Shown here in pieces: positions 27,417 to 37,836 of a stretch of 64,000 nt of DNA (within the stretch, counting starts at the first letter, position 1; every line of letters starts with the position of its first letter). Under the pieces are notes generated by a model. That model searched no databases and was not told where the DNA came from. It saw only the letters and a list, made by a program, of their open reading frames with translations. Source of the stretch: Candidatus Thiodiazotropha sp. LNASS1 (lineage in GTDB: Bacteria > Pseudomonadota > Gammaproteobacteria > Chromatiales > Chromatiaceae); the NCBI RefSeq assembly GCF_964212655.1, contig NZ_OZ156465.1, positions 1,860,001-1,924,000 of the forward strand, in the 5' to 3' direction. The translations under genes were made by a program, and so were the position numbers.

Positions 27417-27458
27417 TCCTTCAATCCCTGAAACCAGATAATTCCTTGCGAACCGCGG

Positions 27459-28238
27459 CTAGTCGTACTCAGTATCCTTCCACCTGCGCAATGCGGTAAA
27501 CACCTCGCGGCGCGAGGAGAGGGTAAGGCCTGAAGCCTGTTCCGCAGCCTTTACCACCGATTGCACCGAGGTACGCATGAAGGGATTCGTCATTAACTCC
27601 TCAGCAAGATCTGAAGGCACAGTTGGAATGCCCGCCTGCCGTTTTTCCCGCGCTCGCTTGATTCGAATAGCCAGTTCCGGATTCTCCGGCTCCACCCACG
27701 CTGCAAAACCCAAATTGGCAAGGGTATATTCATGGGCACAATAGATGCTGGTATCTCCCGGCAGTGCTGCGATACGTTGCAGCGAATCCGATAACTGCTC
27801 AAAAGTGCCGCTGAAAACCCGGCCGCAGCCAGCCGTGAACAGGGTATCGCCGCAAAACAGTGCCCCTTCACCAAAATAGGCGATATGTCCCTGGGTATGG
27901 CCCGGTACCTCCAACACCTGGAGGTTTGCATTCAGACCGGCGATACGGGGCCTGTCTCCCTCCTCGAGGGGATGGGTCACACCCCGAATGGACTCATTGG
28001 CCGGACCATAGACTTCGATGTCAGGATAGGCCTCCCGCAGTTCAGCGATGCCGCCAACATGATCATAATGGTGATGTGTGATAAGGATTGCGCTGAGATT
28101 GCAATCCTGCTGCTCCAACCAGGACAGTACCGGAGTCTCGTCTCCGGGATCCACTGCGACGACTTGGGATGATGCGGGATTTTTTACCATCCATATATAA
28201 TTGTCTTCGAAGGCAGTAACGCCAGTGATCTCAATCAT
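27459..28238 (-). CDS. gloB: Hydroxyacylglutathione hydrolase (glyoxalase II)
   Basis: The protein hydrolyses S-lactoylglutathione to lactate and glutathione in methylglyoxal detoxification. It has 259 residues from ATG at 28238 (MIEITGV); an ATG 18 bases upstream is less likely. The metallo-beta-lactamase metal motif THHHYDHVGG is near residue 54, later metal ligands are in GHTQGHIAYF and CAHEYTLANL. It lies 42 bp after dxs on the same strand and is probably cotranscribed with it. Confidence 0.95.
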   Translation of the reverse strand: MIEITGVTAFEDNYIWMVKNPASSQVVAVDPGDETPVLSWLEQQDCNLSAILITHHHYDHVGGIAELREAYPDIEVYGPANESIRGVTHPLEEGDRPRIAGLNANLQVLEVPGHTQGHIAYFGEGALFCGDTLFTAGCGRVFSGTFEQLSDSLQRIAALPGDTSIYCAHEYTLANLGFAAWVEPENPELAIRIKRAREKRQAGIPTVPSDLAEELMTNPFMRTSVQSVVKAAEQASGLTLSSRREVFTALRRWKDTEYD

Positions 28239-28268
28239 TGGATTCCCATCAACCATAAGATTTGGTTA

Positions 28269-28290
28269 GGCCTGTAAACACTAATCCAAT
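28269..28290. repeat. Lone copy of the 7663-7960 element's terminal repeat, at the dxs stop
   Basis: These 22 bases match the outer end of the 298-bp element with one mismatch, beginning GGCCTGT and ending CTAATCCAAT. Read on the minus strand it contributes the last codons and the TAG stop of dxs. No second end is found nearby, so it is a fragment or a target-site remnant. Confidence 0.7.
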
Positions 28291-30209
28291 CGGCCCTGGA
28301 CAACCTGCAGTATCGTCTCCCTGTTGACTCGTTCGATGGCACTGAGGATAGCCTCGAAATCGAGACCGGCCTCGATCAACTGCTCCTGATGACTGGCATG
28401 ATCCAGGTAGTGGTCGGGCAAACCTAGGTTGAGAACCCTTACAGGGCTTCCACAGGATGCCAGATACTCATTCACTGCAGACCCGGCACCACCCATTACA
28501 ACGTTCTCTTCAAGGGTAACCAGGATCTGATGTGTGCTGGCCAGTCGATCGATCAACTTCTCGTCCAGCGGCTTGATGAACCGCATGTTGGCCAGGGTTG
28601 CGTCGATACGTTCAGCAACCTGTTGTGCTGTTGAAAGCAGGCTACCGAACGCCAGGATTGCCACATGACTGCCGTTGCGCCGGATTTCACCCTCGCCTAT
28701 CGGTAACCGGATTGGTAGAGATGTCTCCACTTCGACACCCGGACCACTCCCCCGTGGATAACGCACCAGGGCAGGTCCAGGGTAGTCATAGGCCGTCTGT
28801 AACAATCGACTGCACTCCTGTTCATCTCCCGGAGCCATGATCACCATATTCGGAATTGATCGCGCATAGCTCAAATCAAAGCTGCCCGCATGGGTTGCTC
28901 CGTCTGCGCCAACCTGGCCTGCACGATCCACCGCCAGTGTCACATCGAGATTCTGTAACGCCACATCGTGGATCAGTTGATCGTAGGCACGCTGAAGAAA
29001 AGTCGAGTAGATTGCCACCACCGGCTTCAATCCTTCACAGGCTAAACCGGCAGCAAAAGTCAGGGCATGCTGTTCTGCGATCCCCACATCGAAATAGCGT
29101 TTAGGGTACTGGTTGGCATATTGCATCATCCCCGATCCCTCACACATAGCCGGTGTGATTGCCACCAGTCGATCATCCTGCTTCGCGGTGGCGCACAGCC
29201 AGTCGCCAAATACCTGGGTGTAGGTCTTGCTTTTGCTGTGCTTCTCCATCTTGCCCGTATCGGGATCGAATGGTGTGACGCCATGGTAGACACAGGGGTC
29301 ATTCTCCGCGTGCACATAACCCCGTCCTTTCTGGGTCACCACATGCAGCAGCCTGGGCCCGGACATGTTGCGCATATTTCGCAGTGTCGCCACCAGGGTT
29401 TCGAAATCGTGGCCGTCAATCGGTCCGATGTAATTGAATCCCATCTCCTCGAACAGTGTGCCCGGCATCACCATCCCTTTCATATGCTCTTCCCAGCGGC
29501 CGACAAGGTCACTCACCTGATGAGGTAGGTGGCTCAACGCCGATTTACCGCCTTCGCGCATGCTGGTGTAAACCTTGCCGGAGAGCAGGCGTGCAAGATG
29601 GTTGCTGAAACCGCCAACCGGCTTTGAAATCGACATGTCGTTGTCATTCAGGATTACCAGCAGGTCCTGATCCAGGGCACCTGCCTGGTTGAGGGCCTCG
29701 AAAGCCATCCCCGCGCCCATGGCGCCATCCCCGATAATTGCAACGACATTACGCTTTTCACCCTTCTGTTTTGCTGCCACGGCCATCCCAAGCGCCGCAC
29801 CGATAGAGGTACTGGAGTGGCCGGTGCCGAAGCTGTCATATTCGCTTTCACTGCGTTTAGGAAACCCCGAAACACCCCCTTTTTGCCGCAGACTCCACAT
29901 CTGCCGCCCTCTTCCGGTAAGTATCTTGTGAGGATAGGCCTGATGTCCCACATCCCACACCAGGCGGTCGTAGGGTGTGTTGAAGACGTAGTGTAATGCG
30001 ATCGTCAATTCCACTACGCCAAGTCCGGCTGCCAAATGGCCGCCTGTCTGTGAGACGGAGTCGATGAGAAAGCGCCGCATCTCGCTCGCCAGCGGTCTGA
30101 GCTTTTGCTGATCCAACTGGCGTAAATCCCTCGGCAGCTTGACCTTGCCGAGAAGCGGGTAAGCTTCCAGTCTGTTCGGGCGCTGTTCAGGATTGCCCTT
30201 ATCTGCCAT
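28281..30209 (-). CDS. dxs: 1-deoxy-D-xylulose-5-phosphate synthase
   Basis: This is the first enzyme of the methylerythritol phosphate route to isoprenoids; it joins pyruvate and glyceraldehyde-3-phosphate with thiamine diphosphate. It has 642 residues, the normal size. The marks are an N-terminal [14 protein letters not shown], the thiamine-binding [19 protein letters not shown] and NDNDMSIS, and the transketolase-type [14 protein letters not shown]. The extreme C-terminus and stop codon lie inside a 22-bp copy of a repeat end. gloB follows in the same direction. Confidence 0.96.
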   Translation of the reverse strand: MADKGNPEQRPNRLEAYPLLGKVKLPRDLRQLDQQKLRPLASEMRRFLIDSVSQTGGHLAAGLGVVELTIALHYVFNTPYDRLVWDVGHQAYPHKILTGRGRQMWSLRQKGGVSGFPKRSESEYDSFGTGHSSTSIGAALGMAVAAKQKGEKRNVVAIIGDGAMGAGMAFEALNQAGALDQDLLVILNDNDMSISKPVGGFSNHLARLLSGKVYTSMREGGKSALSHLPHQVSDLVGRWEEHMKGMVMPGTLFEEMGFNYIGPIDGHDFETLVATLRNMRNMSGPRLLHVVTQKGRGYVHAENDPCVYHGVTPFDPDTGKMEKHSKSKTYTQVFGDWLCATAKQDDRLVAITPAMCEGSGMMQYANQYPKRYFDVGIAEQHALTFAAGLACEGLKPVVAIYSTFLQRAYDQLIHDVALQNLDVTLAVDRAGQVGADGATHAGSFDLSYARSIPNMVIMAPGDEQECSRLLQTAYDYPGPALVRYPRGSGPGVEVETSLPIRLPIGEGEIRRNGSHVAILAFGSLLSTAQQVAERIDATLANMRFIKPLDEKLIDRLASTHQILVTLEENVVMGGAGSAVNEYLASCGSPVRVLNLGLPDHYLDHASHQEQLIEAGLDFEAILSAIERVNRETILQVVQGRLD

Positions 30210-30423
30210 TGTTTGCAGGCCTCACAAGCGTGATTAGTTGATGCTGAATGGTTAGCTATGACAACAGTTGAGCTGAATAGTTAATTCTAACTCAACCAGC
30301 AACCCCGTGCATGTTGGGCGAGAAGCTTTCTCGCCATCCGTACTACCTATCCCAGACAGTAAAAACACGCAGCCCTAGAGCCAATCGGTTTCCACAGGCC
30401 TGGAATCGAGTAGCTCGGGTGAT

Positions 30424-31332
30424 TTACACAGGATCCTCTTTGATTTGCAGGGCCTCCTTCAGCACAAAGTCATGAAAGGCCTTTGCCGGCGGCGAGAGCC
30501 TTTTACCCTTGCGATAGACCATGTACCAGTGGCGCTGCAGGGGGAAACCCACCACATCGAGTACGACCAGACGACCGGTCTCCACCTCCAGCTCAATGGT
30601 ATGGCTGGAGACCACGCCCAGCCCCATGCCGGCGCGTACCGCCTGCTTTATGGCCTCGTTTCGGGTCATCTGCATGCCGGTACTGAGGGGTATCGACTGT
30701 TCGGTAAAAAACCGCTCCATGGCGAGCCGGGTACCCGAACCCTCCTCGCGCATGATAAAGACCTCCTCAGCCAGGCGCTCAGCCGGGATTTTCTTCTTTT
30801 GCTGCAACGGATGTCCCGGTGGTGCGATCACCACCAACGGATTCTCCATGAAGGGTTCGTACACGAGCTCGATATCCTCCGGAGGAAGCCCCATGAGGAC
30901 GATATCGATCTCGTTATCCTTGAGCAAGCCCATCAGCCGTTCGCGGTTGGTGACATCGAGGCTCAGATCGATACCCGGATATTGACGGCTGAACGCCGCA
31001 AGCAATCGGGGAGCAAAATAGTTGACCGTACTCGCCACGGCGATATTGATATGCCCGGTATCCAGCCCCTTCATGGCATCCAGGACCTCCTCCATCTCCT
31101 CAAACGTCTGGAAGATGGTCCGCACATACTGGTACATCTCTCTGCCGGCCTCGGTGAGCTGGATCTTTTTACCGGTATGTTCAAACAGCGGCAGACCCAC
31201 CGACTCCTCGAGTTGTTTGACCTGCATCGATACCGCCGGTTGGCTGAGATGGAGCTCCTGAGCCGCCCGAGTGTAGTTCAGGCGCCTGGCCACGGTGGTG
31301 AAGACTCGCATCTGTCGCAGTGTTGTATGCAT
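30424..31332 (-). CDS. cbbR: LysR-type regulator CbbR
   Basis: The protein has 302 residues. A winged helix-turn-helix at 1-60 (RLNYTRAAQELHLSQPAVS) is followed by a LysR effector domain to about 295. It is divergent from cbbL with 304 bp between, the classical place for CbbR, which activates Calvin-cycle operons and senses metabolites such as RuBP, NADPH or ATP in various species. GHINIAVASTVNYFAPRLL is typical of CbbR effector domains. Only one cbbR is seen in the window, so it may also serve cbbM. Confidence 0.92.
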   Translation of the reverse strand: MHTTLRQMRVFTTVARRLNYTRAAQELHLSQPAVSMQVKQLEESVGLPLFEHTGKKIQLTEAGREMYQYVRTIFQTFEEMEEVLDAMKGLDTGHINIAVASTVNYFAPRLLAAFSRQYPGIDLSLDVTNRERLMGLLKDNEIDIVLMGLPPEDIELVYEPFMENPLVVIAPPGHPLQQKKKIPAERLAEEVFIMREEGSGTRLAMERFFTEQSIPLSTGMQMTRNEAIKQAVRAGMGLGVVSSHTIELEVETGRLVVLDVVGFPLQRHWYMVYRKGKRLSPPAKAFHDFVLKEALQIKEDPV

Positions 31333-31428
31333 GGATACACTCCCGCATTTCTCAATCGGTCAAAAACCGGCTCCCACACAGAGATCTCTCTCGATATCGA
31401 TTTTTCACAAGAAGCCAAATATCAGTAA

Positions 31429-31517
31429 ATATACCACAAATCTCATATGGTATAAGTATTATATTATGATTTTAATTAAAAGATCTGACTTCACTTAATC
31501 GCCTGCCTTCCTATACT
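31429..31517 (+). promoter_or_regulatory. Candidate CbbR sites and promoter of cbbL
   Basis: The AT-rich spacer holds TATACC at 31429-31434 mirrored by GGTATA at 31449-31454, and a perfect 12-bp palindrome TTTTAATTAAAA at 31470-31481; both are plausible LysR dyads. A possible sigma-70 promoter follows: TTCACT at 31490-31495, 16 bases, TATACT at 31512-31517. That leaves a leader of more than 100 bases before cbbL. Confidence 0.45.
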
Positions 31518-31636
31518 AGCTCCACCTTACACGAGGTAATTACTGAACGATTTTTTACACTGACAGCACGGAAATATTTATTTCCAGAGGCTGCATTTCA
31601 AGGCAACGCAATCCTAAATCAGGAGGAATCGCTAAA

Positions 31637-33055
31637 ATGGCCAAGAAATATGATGCGGGCGTAAAAGAGTACCGCGAAACATACTGGATGCCCGATTACA
31701 CACCAAAGGAGACTGACATCCTGGCGTGCTTCAAAGTCACCCCTCAGCCGGGTGTACCGCGCGAAGAGGTTGCAGCCGCTGTTGCCGCTGAGTCCTCCAC
31801 CGGTACCTGGACCACCGTGTGGACCGACCTGCTGACCGACCTGGATTACTACAAGGGCCGCGCCTACGCCATCGAAGACGTACCTGGCGACGACTCCTGC
31901 TTCTATGCCTTCGTTGCCTACCCGATCGACCTGTTCGAGGAAGGTTCCGTGGTCAACGTGATGACCTCCCTGGTTGGTAACGTTTTCGGCTTCAAGGCCC
32001 TGCGTGCACTGCGCCTGGAAGACATCCGCTTCCCGCTGGCCTATGTCATGACCTGTAATGGTCCGCCCCAGGGCATCCAGGTAGAGCGCGACATGCTGAA
32101 CAAGTACGGTCGTCCGCTGCTGGGCTGCACCATCAAACCCAAGCTGGGTCTGTCCGCCAAGAACTACGGCCGTGCCTGCTACGAAGGTCTGCGTGGCGGT
32201 CTGGACTTCACTAAGGACGACGAGAACGTCAACTCCCAGCCGTTCATGCGCTGGAAGCATCGTTTCGATTTCGTCATGGAAGCTATCCTGAAGGCCGAAG
32301 CCGAAACCGGTGAGCGTAAAGGTCACTACCTGAACGTAACTGCGCCTACCGCTGATGAGATGATGAAACGAGCCGAGTATGCCAAAGAGATCGGCGCTCC
32401 CATCATCATGCACGACTACCTGACCGGCGGTTGGTCAGCCAACACCCAGCTGGCGCAATGGTGTCAGGACAACGGCATGCTGCTGCACATCCACCGCGCC
32501 ATGCACGCCGTACTCGACCGTAACCCTCACCACGGAATCCACTTCCGCGTACTGACCAAGATCCTGCGTCTGTCCGGTGGCGACCATCTGCACTCCGGTA
32601 CCGTTGTCGGTAAGCTGGAAGGCGACCGTGACGCGACCCTGGGGTGGATCGACATCATGCGCGACTCCTTCGTCAAGGAAGACCGCTCACGCGGTATCTT
32701 CTTCGATCAGGACTGGGGCGCCATGCCCGGCGTACTGCCTGTTGCTTCCGGTGGTATCCATGTATGGCACATGCCTGCACTGGTTAGCATCTTTGGTGAT
32801 GACTCTGTACTCCAGTTCGGTGGCGGTACGCTGGGTCACCCGTGGGGCAACGCCGCTGGCGCAGCTGCAAACCGTGTTGCAGTTGAGGCCTGTGTTGAAG
32901 CTCGTAACCAGGGCCGTGAGCTGGAGAAGGAAGGTAAGGACATCCTCACCAACGCTGCCGCTTCCAGCCCCGAGCTGAAGGCCGCCATGGAGACCTGGAA
33001 AGAGATCAAGTTCGAATTCGACACCGTCGACAAACTGGACGTTTCTCACAAGTAA
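31637..33055 (+). CDS. cbbL: RuBisCO large subunit, form IA
   Basis: The protein has 472 residues and fixes CO2 onto ribulose-1,5-bisphosphate. All catalytic marks are present: [10 protein letters not shown] (Lys), [15 protein letters not shown] with the carbamylated Lys, HIHRAMHAV (His), [10 protein letters not shown] (loop-6 Lys) and [11 protein letters not shown]. Sequence and neighbours point to form IA of the non-carboxysomal IAq type: cbbS then cbbQ and cbbO follow, and no carboxysome genes are present. GGAGGAATC gives a strong ribosome site. Codon use is strongly biased, as expected for a highly expressed gene. Confidence 0.97.
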   Translation: MAKKYDAGVKEYRETYWMPDYTPKETDILACFKVTPQPGVPREEVAAAVAAESSTGTWTTVWTDLLTDLDYYKGRAYAIEDVPGDDSCFYAFVAYPIDLFEEGSVVNVMTSLVGNVFGFKALRALRLEDIRFPLAYVMTCNGPPQGIQVERDMLNKYGRPLLGCTIKPKLGLSAKNYGRACYEGLRGGLDFTKDDENVNSQPFMRWKHRFDFVMEAILKAEAETGERKGHYLNVTAPTADEMMKRAEYAKEIGAPIIMHDYLTGGWSANTQLAQWCQDNGMLLHIHRAMHAVLDRNPHHGIHFRVLTKILRLSGGDHLHSGTVVGKLEGDRDATLGWIDIMRDSFVKEDRSRGIFFDQDWGAMPGVLPVASGGIHVWHMPALVSIFGDDSVLQFGGGTLGHPWGNAAGAAANRVAVEACVEARNQGRELEKEGKDILTNAAASSPELKAAMETWKEIKFEFDTVDKLDVSHK

Positions 33056-33068
33056 TGACCAGTTCACT

Positions 33069-33089
33069 GGTGGTCGGTACCCGACCACC
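33069..33089 (+). other. Hairpin in the cbbL-cbbS spacer
   Basis: A perfect 9-bp stem (GGTGGTCGG with CCGACCACC) closes a 3-base loop, 13 bases after the cbbL stop. No T run follows, so it is more likely an mRNA-stabilising or processing hairpin than a terminator. Confidence 0.7.
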
Positions 33090-33134
33090 GGATGAACGAC
33101 TCAATCAAATTCGAACATTTAGAGGTATATACCA

Positions 33135-33491
33135 ATGAGTGAAATGCAAGACTACAAGTCAAGCCTTGGCAACGCAGAGAGCCGCAAGTTCGAGACTTTC
33201 TCCTACCTGCCTTCTATGAATGCAGACCAGATCCGCACCCAGATCGAGTTCATCGTATCCAAGGGCTGGAATCCATCTATCGAGCACACCGAGCCAGAGA
33301 ACGCCAGCGGCAGCTACTGGTACATGTGGAAACTGCCCATGTTCGGCGAAACCGACGTCGACGCTATCCTGGCTGAGTGTGAAGCTTGCCACAAGGCTCA
33401 CCCGAAGAACCACGTACGCCTACTGGGCCTGGACAACTATGCCCAGTGCGCAGGTGCATCAATGGTTATCTACCGTGGTGAAACTGTCTAA
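33135..33491 (+). CDS. cbbS: RuBisCO small subunit, form I
   Basis: The protein has 118 residues, the normal size for bacterial small subunits. The marks are [20 protein letters not shown] at the N-terminus and [13 protein letters not shown] with [15 protein letters not shown]. Eight copies cap the cbbL octamer. It starts 79 bp after cbbL. GC-rich terminator-like hairpin follows, which should lower transcription into cbbQ. Confidence 0.97.
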   Translation: MSEMQDYKSSLGNAESRKFETFSYLPSMNADQIRTQIEFIVSKGWNPSIEHTEPENASGSYWYMWKLPMFGETDVDAILAECEACHKAHPKNHVRLLGLDNYAQCAGASMVIYRGETV

Positions 33492-33519
33492 GGTCTGATT
33501 TCAGGACCATGGACGAAGG

Positions 33520-33555
33520 GCCCCGCCCCCCAAACCTGGGCGGCGGGGCTTTTTC
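33520..33555 (+). terminator. Terminator/attenuator between cbbS and cbbQ1
   Basis: A GC-rich stem (GCCCCGCC paired with GGCGGGGC, one bulge) runs into TTTTTC. It lies 30 bp after cbbS. Read-through would supply cbbQ1 and cbbO1 at a lower level. Confidence 0.8.
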
Positions 33556-33692
33556 TTTAAACAACTGATCAAAGTCAGCTGGTTTTCCAAAACCCCACGT
33601 TAGGTTTTCGGAAAACCTGCTTTCAACTATTACCCCGCGGTGCCTTCGGCATCCTGGTGGTTATCAACCTGATTACAAAAAGGTAGGAAATC

Positions 33693-34499
33693 ATGAGCGA
33701 TATCAACGCAGACCAGTATCTGATCCAGGAAGAGCCTTACTACCGCTCCGTAGGTAATGAGGTCGAAATGTACCAAGCAGCCTACGATGCGCGCATGCCG
33801 GTGATGCTCAAGGGCCCTACCGGTTGTGGTAAATCGCGGTTCGTTGAATATATGGCGTACAAGCTAAACAAGCCGTTGATCACCGTTGCCTGTAACGAAG
33901 ATATGACTGCCTCCGATCTGGTTGGACGTTTCCTGCTCGACATCAACGGCACCAGGTGGCAGGACGGCCCGCTGACCGTCGCTGCGCGAATCGGCGCCAT
34001 CTGCTACCTTGACGAAGTCGTCGAGGCCCGTCAGGACACCACGGTGGTCATTCACCCGCTGACCGACCATCGTCGTGAACTGCCGCTGGAAAAGAAGGGC
34101 GAACTGGTCAAGGCACATCCTGATTTCCAGATTGTAATATCCTACAACCCCGGTTATCAATCGTTGATGAAGGACCTTAAACAGTCCACCAAGCAACGTT
34201 TCGGAGGCATGGACTTCGATTATCCGGAAACCAATATCGAGACCGAGATCGTACAGCATGAAGGCGGCGTAGACACCGAAACTGCCGACAAGCTTGTACA
34301 AATCGCACAACGTTCTCGCAACCTCAAGGGCCATGGCCTGGATGAAGGCATGTCTACACGACTGCTGGTGTACGCGGCACAGCTGGTTTCCAAGGGCATC
34401 GACCCGATGTCGGCGTGCCAGATGGCCCTGGTCACCCCGCTAACCGATGATCCGGATATGCGCGACACCCTGAGTGCAGCGGTCAATACCTACTTCTGA
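33693..34499 (+). CDS. cbbQ: CbbQ, MoxR-type AAA+ subunit of RuBisCO activase (form I set)
   Basis: The protein has 268 residues. Walker [10 protein letters not shown] is near 36-44 and Walker [14 protein letters not shown] near 105; a MoxR-type AAA+ domain covers most of the protein. With CbbO it forms a hexameric ring complex that remodels RuBisCO blocked by sugar phosphates; this was shown for Acidithiobacillus CbbQO. AAGGTAGGAAATC precedes the ATG. It is highly similar to the CbbQ at 40124-40930, which pairs with the form II enzyme. Confidence 0.95.
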   Translation: MSDINADQYLIQEEPYYRSVGNEVEMYQAAYDARMPVMLKGPTGCGKSRFVEYMAYKLNKPLITVACNEDMTASDLVGRFLLDINGTRWQDGPLTVAARIGAICYLDEVVEARQDTTVVIHPLTDHRRELPLEKKGELVKAHPDFQIVISYNPGYQSLMKDLKQSTKQRFGGMDFDYPETNIETEIVQHEGGVDTETADKLVQIAQRSRNLKGHGLDEGMSTRLLVYAAQLVSKGIDPMSACQMALVTPLTDDPDMRDTLSAAVNTYF

Positions 34500-34507
34500 T
34501 GCGCGTG

Positions 34508-34709
34508 GGACGCAGAGAGCGTAACGGAGCACAGACAACGCAGAGGGTTCAATCAATGGCTCGTGTCGCATACCGAATTGTAAGAGCGCCTTTCCAGTGC
34601 ATAGGCGCATGGGCAGAAAGCCCCTTGCAATCAGCACGCACTGATCGACGCCCATCTGCAGCATCTGCTTGTTCAACGACCTCTGCGCTCCTCCGCGGAC
34701 TCTGCGTCC
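34508..34709. repeat. Inverted-repeat insertion between cbbQ1 and cbbO1
   Basis: GGACGCAGAG at 34508-34517 is mirrored exactly at 34700-34709, and CGCAGAGG at 34539-34546 at 34680-34687. The 202-bp unit fills the whole cbbQ1-cbbO1 spacer. The cbbO1 ribosome site GGAGAG starts at the next base. Confidence 0.7.
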
Positions 34710-34719
34710 GGAGAGAACC

Positions 34720-37101
34720 ATGAGCGTCGATTTTTCCGAATATATCACCTGCCTCGATGAGGGCGACCACGAGCACCTCGAAGCACTTGAGTCGTCCTAC
34801 CATGAGGCACAACGGGTCATGTCTCCGCGTGGCCTGCAAAACTACCTGGAAGGTATGCGTGCCTTCTGTACTCTGGGTCGCGGCCAGGACTTGGTGCTGA
34901 CCTACGTACAGGAAATGCCCGGTGTCGCCAAAGAAGTGGGTGAGGACATCGTCCCAGATATCGTCGAGGCGATGATGAAATTGGCTTCACACACCTCCGG
35001 CAGCGTTATCACACTCATTGTGGCCAACCTGCCGCTTGCAGCCTCCCGCCTCGGCGACGCTGAGGTCATGCGCGGATTCCTCAAGCTGTTGCACCAGATG
35101 ACCGGCAAGGCCCCGCGTGGCCTGCGCCCGATGATGGAGAACCTGGACGAGCTCCTCTCCAAACTGACCCTGGGCGGACTTCGCCGTTGGGTCATGTGGG
35201 GCGCACAGGCGCACCAACGAGACCTTGACGGTCAGCTGGCCTACTTTGGCCTACAGACTGAGTCGGCCCGCTCCATCCTCCAGTCCGAGAGACGCGGCAC
35301 CCTGTTCATCGACAATCAACGCAAGCTCAACTTCTACTTGCGCGCACTCTGGGCACGAGCCTTTTTCATGCGCCCCACTGCAGGCGACTTCGAGTCCCGC
35401 CAGGGTATCCGTCCCTTTATCGAAAACTTTCAGATCCACGTGCCGGATGCCTTCGATCCATTCCGCGGTATCGATGGCATGGAGGTCTACCGGGCAGCCG
35501 CAGCCCATGCCGCCGCGCACATGGTCTATACCCGCGAACCGATCTCCGCTGAGCAACTCTCACAGGCACAGATGCGTATGATCGAGCTGTTCGAGGATGC
35601 CCGTGTCGAGTACCTTGCCTACAGCACATTTCCCGGTCTGCGCAAACTCTGGCTGCAGTTCTTAACATCCGAGCCGGGTGAGAACGACGATTTCGGCAAG
35701 CCGCACGAGACCATGGACCTGATGATGCGAACCACCCGTGCCATCATGGATCGCGATTATCGTGATGAGATTGATGTCATCAATCAGGTGGCCGATGATT
35801 TCGTGACCAAATTGGAAGAGGACCCTTACAATCCACACTTGTCCTGGATGGCCGGTGTCGACTTCTACAACAAAATCGTTGAAATCGCCAAGATCCCCAG
35901 TGTGCGCATCCTCTCCGAGTGGCCGATCCCATATCGCGACGACAACCGCTATTTCTGGGATTTCTCAGAGAACATGTTCGAATCCCAGGGTATCGACTAC
36001 CTGCCGACTTCGCAGAAGACGGTTCGCCGCTATGTCAGTCTGATGGAATTCGTCAACGACCTCGACTCGGAGATGACCCACGACAACCCGGACGAAATCC
36101 TGGTGCTATCCACTGAGCTGTTCCCCTACGAAGACATGGGAGTCAGTTACAACGAGATGGAGGGCGTGGAGCCGGTCTCCGACCCCTACCACTACAATGA
36201 ATGGGATTACCATGTACAGCTTGCTCGTCCCGATTGGGCCACTGTCATCGAGCGCAAGCAGGGCGTCGGTGATCCCGAGATGATGGATGAGATCCTGACC
36301 AAGCACAAACCAATCGCCTCGCGTATCCGCCATCTGATTGACGCACTGCAACCTCAGGGTATCGTGCGTCGCCGGGGCTACGAAGAAGGTGAGGAGCTGG
36401 ATCTTAATGCGGCAGTACGGGCGATGATCGATATCCGTCGAGGTGTCATGCCGGATCCGCGGATCAACATCCGCATCACCCGCCATATCCGCGACCTTTC
36501 GATCGTGCTGCTGCTCGACCTCTCCGAATCGACCAACGAGAAGATCGGTGATATCGCAGAGGGTGAAGAGGGTTACGAGGACCAGGACAGCATCCTGGAC
36601 CTGACCCGCGAATCGGCCGGCCTGCTCTCCTGGGCTATCGACTCCATCGGCGATAACTTCGCCGTACACGGCTTTGCCTCCGACGGCCGTCACGATGTGC
36701 AGTACTACCGCTTCAAGGATTTCGAACAGTCCTATGACGACGAAGCAAAATCCCGGATGGCCGGCATGAAGGGCGGCCTCTCCACCCGTATGGGTGCGGC
36801 CCTGCGTCATGCCGGCTGGCACCTGACCCAGCAGAACGCACAGAAACGTCTTGTGTTACTGGTCACCGACGGCGAACCGGCCGATATCGATGAACGGGAT
36901 CCCCAGTATCTGCGCCACGACGCAAAGAAAGCGGTGGAAGACCTGGCCATGCAGGGTGTCTATACCTATTGCCTGACCCTGGATCCCAATGCGGATCGTT
37001 ATGTTGCCAGAATATTTGGCGAGAACGGCTACTCAATCGTGGACAATGTGGAGCGGCTACCGGAGAGATTGCCGAGTGTCTTTGCTGCGCTGACCGGATA
37101 G
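34720..37101 (+). CDS. cbbO: CbbO, VWA-domain subunit of RuBisCO activase (form I set)
   Basis: About 793 residues. ATG at 34720 has GGAGAG 4 bases upstream, and MSVDFSEYITC aligns with other CbbO starts; an ATG at 34669 lies in the repeat. The large N-terminal part (about 1-550) is the helical CbbO region. The last 200 residues are a von Willebrand A domain with the metal motif DLSES near residue 606 and a late LVTDGEPADID. CbbO is the adaptor by which the CbbQ ring grips RuBisCO. Confidence 0.94.
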   Translation: MSVDFSEYITCLDEGDHEHLEALESSYHEAQRVMSPRGLQNYLEGMRAFCTLGRGQDLVLTYVQEMPGVAKEVGEDIVPDIVEAMMKLASHTSGSVITLIVANLPLAASRLGDAEVMRGFLKLLHQMTGKAPRGLRPMMENLDELLSKLTLGGLRRWVMWGAQAHQRDLDGQLAYFGLQTESARSILQSERRGTLFIDNQRKLNFYLRALWARAFFMRPTAGDFESRQGIRPFIENFQIHVPDAFDPFRGIDGMEVYRAAAAHAAAHMVYTREPISAEQLSQAQMRMIELFEDARVEYLAYSTFPGLRKLWLQFLTSEPGENDDFGKPHETMDLMMRTTRAIMDRDYRDEIDVINQVADDFVTKLEEDPYNPHLSWMAGVDFYNKIVEIAKIPSVRILSEWPIPYRDDNRYFWDFSENMFESQGIDYLPTSQKTVRRYVSLMEFVNDLDSEMTHDNPDEILVLSTELFPYEDMGVSYNEMEGVEPVSDPYHYNEWDYHVQLARPDWATVIERKQGVGDPEMMDEILTKHKPIASRIRHLIDALQPQGIVRRRGYEEGEELDLNAAVRAMIDIRRGVMPDPRINIRITRHIRDLSIVLLLDLSESTNEKIGDIAEGEEGYEDQDSILDLTRESAGLLSWAIDSIGDNFAVHGFASDGRHDVQYYRFKDFEQSYDDEAKSRMAGMKGGLSTRMGAALRHAGWHLTQQNAQKRLVLLVTDGEPADIDERDPQYLRHDAKKAVEDLAMQGVYTYCLTLDPNADRYVARIFGENGYSIVDNVERLPERLPSVFAALTG

Positions 37102-37127
37102 TCATCCACAAGGCTTTTCAGATTATT

Positions 37128-37375
37128 GTCCGCAAATGAACGCCAATAAACGCAAAATTGCTTTTTTTGTGTTTAAACTCACACCCGACAAGGAAGGTCG
37201 GGTAGAACGTTTCACTGGGTACCCCAGAACGTAAGATTCCGCTATTTATCTGTACATTCCTTCTCTTTCGAGACTGTAGATACATAGGGTGCTTGCCGTA
37301 CCCAGTGCAATTGAGATATTGACTGGAATTAATTCAAGAAAAACCATTTACGCTTATTAGCGTTCATTTGTGGAC
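37128..37375. repeat. Dispersed inverted repeat, copy 2 (248 bp)
   Basis: The first 29 bases, starting GTCCGCAAATGAACGC, match the last 29 in reverse complement at 25 positions. Inside, CACTGGGTAC near 37213 is mirrored near 37298. No coding capacity. It lies right after cbbO1 and ends 3 bp before the stop of the minus-strand gene 37379-37828. Confidence 0.85.
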
Positions 37376-37378
37376 TTT

Positions 37379-37828
37379 TTACTGTTTGGGATGTGGTTTT
37401 GGAAACGGCAGTACACGTTTCACCCGCGCTTCACAGCCACTCTCTTTGAAGCGTGCCTCCATGATATCGAGAGCCTTTTTGAAGTCGCCGATCAACCGTG
37501 TGTGCAGCTCGCGTGCCCGATCGTCATAATAGATCAAATCGATGGGGGCCGGCTCGGTAAGGCTGTCCCTACTCCGGTCACGGCGGAATTTCCAGGCCAG
37601 GCGGATCAGTTTGCCCCCTTCGCCATCGCGAACGGCGTAGGCCTGATTGTCGACGAAGATCACCTCATCCTCATCGATCACCGCTTGGATCTGCATCGTC
37701 CGCACCGGGATGAAGACATGTTCGTACTGACAACGCGACAGCATCAGCCGACACTGATTATAGATCGGTGACGGAATGGTCAGGCGTTCACAGGCAAGCT
37801 CCTCAGGACGAAAGAAGATTTCACTCAT
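37379..37828 (-). CDS. Unknown protein between the two RuBisCO operons, 149 aa
   Basis: I do not recognise the family. The protein has 149 residues, no signal peptide and no membrane segment. It starts MSEIFFRPEELACERLT and contains CRLMLSRCQYEHVFIPVR, then a beta-rich VIFVDNQAYAVRDGEGGKLIRLAWKF, and ends in a basic helix and a Pro/Lys tail. Two of its cysteines lie close together. It is 8 bp downstream of the gene at 37837-38139, so the two are cotranscribed. Being opposite in direction to both cbb operons, it could share their regulator through the 38140-38534 spacer, but a RuBisCO-related role is only a guess. Confidence 0.75.
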   Translation of the reverse strand: MSEIFFRPEELACERLTIPSPIYNQCRLMLSRCQYEHVFIPVRTMQIQAVIDEDEVIFVDNQAYAVRDGEGGKLIRLAWKFRRDRSRDSLTEPAPIDLIYYDDRARELHTRLIGDFKKALDIMEARFKESGCEARVKRVLPFPKPHPKQ

Positions 37829-37836
37829 GCCACGAC

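Noticed and set aside
31619-32413. A 264-codon open frame antisense to cbbL
   Set aside because: Shadow of the biased cbbL codons; no ribosome site and no recognisable domain.
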